From Chloroflexi bacterium RBG_16_57_11 (GTDB taxonomy: Bacteria; Chloroflexota; Anaerolineae; Anaerolineales; UBA4823), in contig MGNS01000039.1 in the NCBI GenBank assembly GCA_001795165.1, positions 4,636-11,058 on the forward strand: a stretch of DNA of 6,423 nt, in the 5' to 3' direction. Shown piece after piece: positions 4,436 to 6,423 of this stretch. Numbering within the stretch: the stretch's first letter is position 1; the number at the start of each line of letters is the position of its first letter. The notes below the pieces were generated by a model. The model did not search any database and was not told the origin of the DNA. It saw only the letters and a program-made list of their open reading frames with translations. The position numbers were made by a program, and so were the translations under genes.

Positions 4436-6076
4436 CTAGGTCCGGTTGAGTGTGACAAAGATCATCGGGCGGCGCTTGGTGCGGTTATAAAGAAACGCCT
4501 TCAGCGCCTGCTGCAGGTCCACCTGCAGGTTGCCGTTGCCATTGCGCACCGCCTCGCGGATGATCTCGCGCGCCCCGTCGAGCAAGTCGTCTCCAGCGCG
4601 GCTGTGGATAAAGCCGCGGGTGATGATTTCCGGATCTTCAGTCAGGCGCGAGTTGTTTCGCTCGAGGGTCAGGTTGACCAACACCACGCCATCCCGCGCC
4701 AGGGCTTCCCGCTCGCGCACCTCGCCCGGCCCAATATCGCCCACCCCGGCGCCGTCCACGAATACATAACCGCCCGGCATGCGCTCGCCGACGTGCATCT
4801 GCCCATCTTCGAACTCCACCACGCAGCCGTTCTCGATCACGGCAATGTTCTCGCCGGGCAGGCCTACCTGCCGGGCGATGTTGGCATGCTGGTGCAGATG
4901 GCGTAGCTCGCCATGGATGGGGATAAAGTATTTGGGCTTGACCAGGTGCAAGAGCAGCTTCATCTCCTCCTGGCTGGCGTGTCCGGATACGTGCACCGGG
5001 GCGATGTTCTCATAGATCACGTTGGCGCCGCGCCGGAACAGCCGGTTGATCGTGCGCCCGACGCTTTCCTCGTTACCGGGAATGGGGTGCGAGGAGAGCA
5101 CAACGGTGTCGCCGGGCACCAGATCGAAGTGGTTGTTGGAGCCCATCGACAGCCGGCCGATGATCGAGGTCGGCTCGCCCTGTGTGCCGGTGGACATGAG
5201 CACCACTTCGCGCGGCTTCATCTTCAAGGCCTGCTCCAGCGGAACCACCAGGTCGTCGGGCAGCTCCAGGTAGCCCAGGCGGCGGGCAATGCGGGCGTTC
5301 TCGATCATGCTCGAGCCGACAAAGGCCATCTTGCGATTGTGCTCGATGGCGGCGTTGCCCACCTGTTGCATGCGCGAGATCAGCGAGGCAAAGCTGGCGA
5401 CGATGATCCGCCCGCTGGCGTTCCGAAAGACCTCGCGAAATGCGGCGTCGATCACCTTCTCCGAGGGAGTCCAGCCGGGGCGGTCGGCGTTGGTCGAATC
5501 GGCCAGCAAAGCCAGCACGCCGCGGTTGGACATCTCGGCCAGCTTGGCGTAGTCGGTTGGCCAGCCATCCACCGGGGTATGGTCGAATTTGTAATCACCG
5601 GAGTGGATCACCAGGCCAGCGTTGGTGGTAATGCCCAGGCCCACCCCGTCTGGGATGGAATGGCACATGTGGAAAAATTCCACCTGGAACGGGCCAATCC
5701 AGACCGAGTCGCCGGCCTGGACCGTGTACATGCGCACTTTGTTGATTAAGCCGCCGCGCGAGAGCTTGGCTTCCACCAAACCGCGGGTCAGCGGAGTGGC
5801 GTAAATCGGGGCGCTGATGCGCTCCATCAGGTGGGCGATTGCCCCGGTGTGATCCTCGTGACCGTGGGTGATGACCACGCCGCGGATCCAATCCTGCTTA
5901 TCCAGTAAATACTGGAAGTCGGGGATGATGTAATCGATCCCCAGCATGTCATTTTCGGGAAACATCAGCCCGGCGTCCACGACCAGGATGTTTTCACCCC
6001 ACTCGTAGACCATCATATTCTTGCCAATTTCCCCAAGGCCCCCAATGGGGACTATTTTCAGTTTTCTGTTACTCAT
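4436..6076 (-). CDS. rnj: ribonuclease J
   Basis: A 546-residue metallo-beta-lactamase/beta-CASP nuclease of the RNase J family, which combines 5'-3' exonuclease and endonuclease activity in mRNA decay and rRNA maturation. Two-zinc site: HGHEDH at 71-76 (H71, H73, D75, H76), H139 in CHSIPDG and D161 in SGDYKFD. The GGLGEIGKNM N-terminus (12-21) and PENDMLGIDYIIPDF (40-54) are typical. beta-CASP region: DSTNADRPG (193-201), STGTQGEP (295-302), SSHPIPGNE (328-336), HVSGHASQEE (362-371) and PIHGE (386-390). The C-terminal domain ends in the KRRPMIFVTLNR box common to RNase J. Length is normal. ATG 6076 is the conserved start; upstream GAAGG is about 9 bases away, a modest ribosome site. It has a long structured leader and its own promoter candidates. 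Confidence 0.95.
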   Translation of the reverse strand: MSNRKLKIVPIGGLGEIGKNMMVYEWGENILVVDAGLMFPENDMLGIDYIIPDFQYLLDKQDWIRGVVITHGHEDHTGAIAHLMERISAPIYATPLTRGLVEAKLSRGGLINKVRMYTVQAGDSVWIGPFQVEFFHMCHSIPDGVGLGITTNAGLVIHSGDYKFDHTPVDGWPTDYAKLAEMSNRGVLALLADSTNADRPGWTPSEKVIDAAFREVFRNASGRIIVASFASLISRMQQVGNAAIEHNRKMAFVGSSMIENARIARRLGYLELPDDLVVPLEQALKMKPREVVLMSTGTQGEPTSIIGRLSMGSNNHFDLVPGDTVVLSSHPIPGNEESVGRTINRLFRRGANVIYENIAPVHVSGHASQEEMKLLLHLVKPKYFIPIHGELRHLHQHANIARQVGLPGENIAVIENGCVVEFEDGQMHVGERMPGGYVFVDGAGVGDIGPGEVREREALARDGVVLVNLTLERNNSRLTEDPEIITRGFIHSRAGDDLLDGAREIIREAVRNGNGNLQVDLQQALKAFLYNRTKRRPMIFVTLNRT

Positions 6077-6097
6077 CTTCTAAAACCTTCTTGATAT

Positions 6098-6113
6098 ACC
6101 GGGAATACCCGGT
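6098..6113 (-). promoter_or_regulatory. hairpin just upstream of the RNase J ribosome site
   Basis: ACCGGG and CCCGGT form a perfect 6-bp GC-rich stem on a 4-base loop. The 3' foot lies 8 to 12 bases before the GAAGG ribosome site. It may influence ribosome access or be a processing target; this is inference from position only. Confidence 0.4.
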
Positions 6114-6144
6114 GAATAATGGCGGGCGATAAATCGCCGGGCGA

Positions 6145-6150
6145 ATTATA
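6145..6150 (-). promoter_or_regulatory. proximal TATAAT box of RNase J
   Basis: A perfect -10 hexamer on the minus strand, preceded by GGC, giving a start near 6138 and a leader of about 62 bases. No -35 element is recognisable at normal spacing. The thioesterase TATAAT (409-414) is likewise preceded by GG and lacks a -35, which hints at a shared extended -10 style. Confidence 0.4.
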
Positions 6151-6151
6151 G

Positions 6152-6191
6152 CCAAAATAAAACACCCAGCCGTGGAGTTTGCCGGCCGGGT
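6152..6191 (-). terminator. intrinsic-terminator-like hairpin inside the RNase J leader
   Basis: On the minus strand ACCCGGCCG (6191-6183) pairs with CGGCTGGGT (6172-6164) as a 9-bp stem with one G-U pair and a 10-base loop, followed at once by GTTTTATTTT. The G-U pair would be an A/C mismatch in the other strand's RNA, so the structure favours the RNase J direction. It lies before the start codon, so it would end either a short upstream RNA or a regulated leader. Confidence 0.6.
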
Positions 6192-6274
6192 TAGAATTGC
6201 AACAATCCGTACGTACCGCATGATCCGATCATAAGCCGGGTAACAACACCCGGGTTCAAACTTCCTTGCTAACC
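6152..6274 (-). ncRNA. candidate attenuated leader or small RNA upstream of rnj
   Basis: The interval is bounded by a strong promoter and an intrinsic-terminator-like hairpin and encodes no plausible protein. Near the 5' end, GGTTAG (6274-6269) can pair with CTAACC (6194-6189), extendable by CC/GG (6276-6275 with 6187-6186) past a one-base bulge. This closing helix encloses the hairpins at 6253-6236 and 6232-6220. Its 3' strand overlaps the 5' strand of the terminator (6191-6183), so the two structures are mutually exclusive. That is the architecture of an attenuator or riboswitch-like switch. I do not recognise a known family. A constitutive small RNA is the alternative. Confidence 0.4.
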
Positions 6275-6280
6275 GGATGG

Positions 6281-6309
6281 ATTTTAGCATGGAAGGGGGG
6301 ATTTGTCAA
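6281..6309 (-). promoter_or_regulatory. sigma-70-type promoter upstream of the RNase J leader
   Basis: Perfect TTGACA (6309-6304), a 17-base spacer and TAAAAT (6286-6281, 5 of 6 matches). This is the best promoter in the window. The start point would be near 6274, giving a 198-base leader if transcription reads through to RNase J, or an RNA of about 120 bases if it stops at the hairpin ending near 6152. Confidence 0.65.
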
Positions 6310-6338
6310 AGCGTGAATTGAGATAATCCATGGCTTTC

Positions 6339-6423
6339 TCAAGAACGGGATTTGACCATCGTGAGCAAAGAAAAGGCAGCATCAATATGCCCTTCGAAAT
6401 AACGGCGGGCCTGAGCAGCGTTC
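6339..6423 (-). CDS. C-terminal end of an unidentified minus-strand gene (partial)
   Basis: From the right edge leftward a frame of 27 full codons runs to a TGA at 6341-6339, ending ARRYFEGHIDAAFSLLTMVKSRS. The alternation of charged and hydrophobic residues looks like an amphipathic helix of a real protein tail. It would end about 30 bases before the RNase J promoter, in the same direction. The plus strand is also open here (from an ATG at 6330) but has no ribosome site and a less protein-like translation. No family can be assigned from this length. Confidence 0.45.
   Translation of the reverse strand, partial: NAAQARRYFEGHIDAAFSLLTMVKSRS

Larger units (their letters stand above)
6077..6338 (-). 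promoter_or_regulatory. structured leader region of RNase J
   Basis: No gene is seen here; a 73-codon open frame starting at 6290 begins inside the -10 box and overlaps the RNase J start, so it is discounted. Read on the minus strand the region holds, in order: a strong promoter (6309-6281); a hairpin CCGGGT/ACCCGG (6253-6248 with 6241-6236); the palindrome ATGATCGGATCAT (6232-6220); a terminator-like hairpin (6191-6164) with a U-rich tail; a TATAAT (6150-6145); a hairpin GGCGAT/ATCGCC (6138-6125); and a hairpin ACCGGG/CCCGGT with a 4-base loop (6113-6098), 21 bases before the ATG. The density of inverted repeats suggests RNA-level control of RNase J. Confidence 0.6.

Noticed and set aside
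4913..5749. Plus-strand frame of 278 codons antisense to RNase J
   Set aside because: Long only because GC-rich sequence has few stops; the RNase J frame carries all conserved motifs on the other strand.
6069..6290. Minus-strand 73-codon frame upstream of RNase J as a leader peptide
   Set aside because: Its ATG lies within the -10 region of the best promoter, it has no ribosome site, it overlaps the rnj start, and it reads through several hairpins.
6330..6423. Plus-strand frame from ATG 6330 running off the right edge
   Set aside because: No Shine-Dalgarno and a weakly protein-like translation; the opposite strand reads better as a protein C-terminus. The short length means this is not certain.

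Overview
The window reads as a piece of a GC-rich bacterial chromosome, most likely a member of the Chloroflexota (Anaerolineae-like). The basis is circumstantial: GC-rich codon use, an LLM oxidoreductase of the TIGR03617 type, an M42 hydrolase of the TIGR03106 type, a DUF6883/DUF4926 pair, RNase J as a single-copy-style housekeeping gene, and dispersed intergenic hairpin repeats. I could not test the assignment by search.

Layout, left to right. Bases 1-34 hold the first codons of a minus-strand gene that leaves the window; it has a textbook Shine-Dalgarno. Bases 35-420 are non-coding and carry a possible promoter for that gene, a CTCTCCC/GGGAGAG dispersed hairpin repeat, and a perfect TATAAT placed so that transcription would start on the ATG of the next gene. 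From 421 come a hotdog-fold acyl-CoA thioesterase and an M42-family metallo-aminopeptidase-like hydrolase, 36 bases apart and probably one operon. Next is an AT-richer islet (about 1933-2590) with a DUF6883 gene broken by an exact 8-bp tandem duplication, overlapping an intact DUF4926 gene. GC-rich sequence returns with a TIGR03617-type LLM oxidoreductase. A 136-base spacer with two copies of a roughly 41-base repeat follows, and then protein-L-isoaspartate O-methyltransferase.

The right third is on the minus strand: RNase J (6076-4436), convergent with the methyltransferase and separated from it by one strong hairpin terminator. Upstream of RNase J lies a 262-base non-coding leader. It contains a canonical TTGACA-N17-TAAAAT promoter, several hairpins, an intrinsic-terminator-like hairpin with a U-rich tail, a second TATAAT, and a closing helix that would compete with the terminator. 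At the right edge the C-terminal 27 codons of another minus-strand gene may be present.

The genes do not form one obvious pathway: thioesterase, peptidase, flavin/F420 oxidoreductase, protein repair and RNA decay look like ordinary chromosomal neighbours. The points most worth a second look are the RNase J leader (possible attenuator or small RNA) and the DUF6883 gene, whose frame is perfectly restored by removing one repeat unit.
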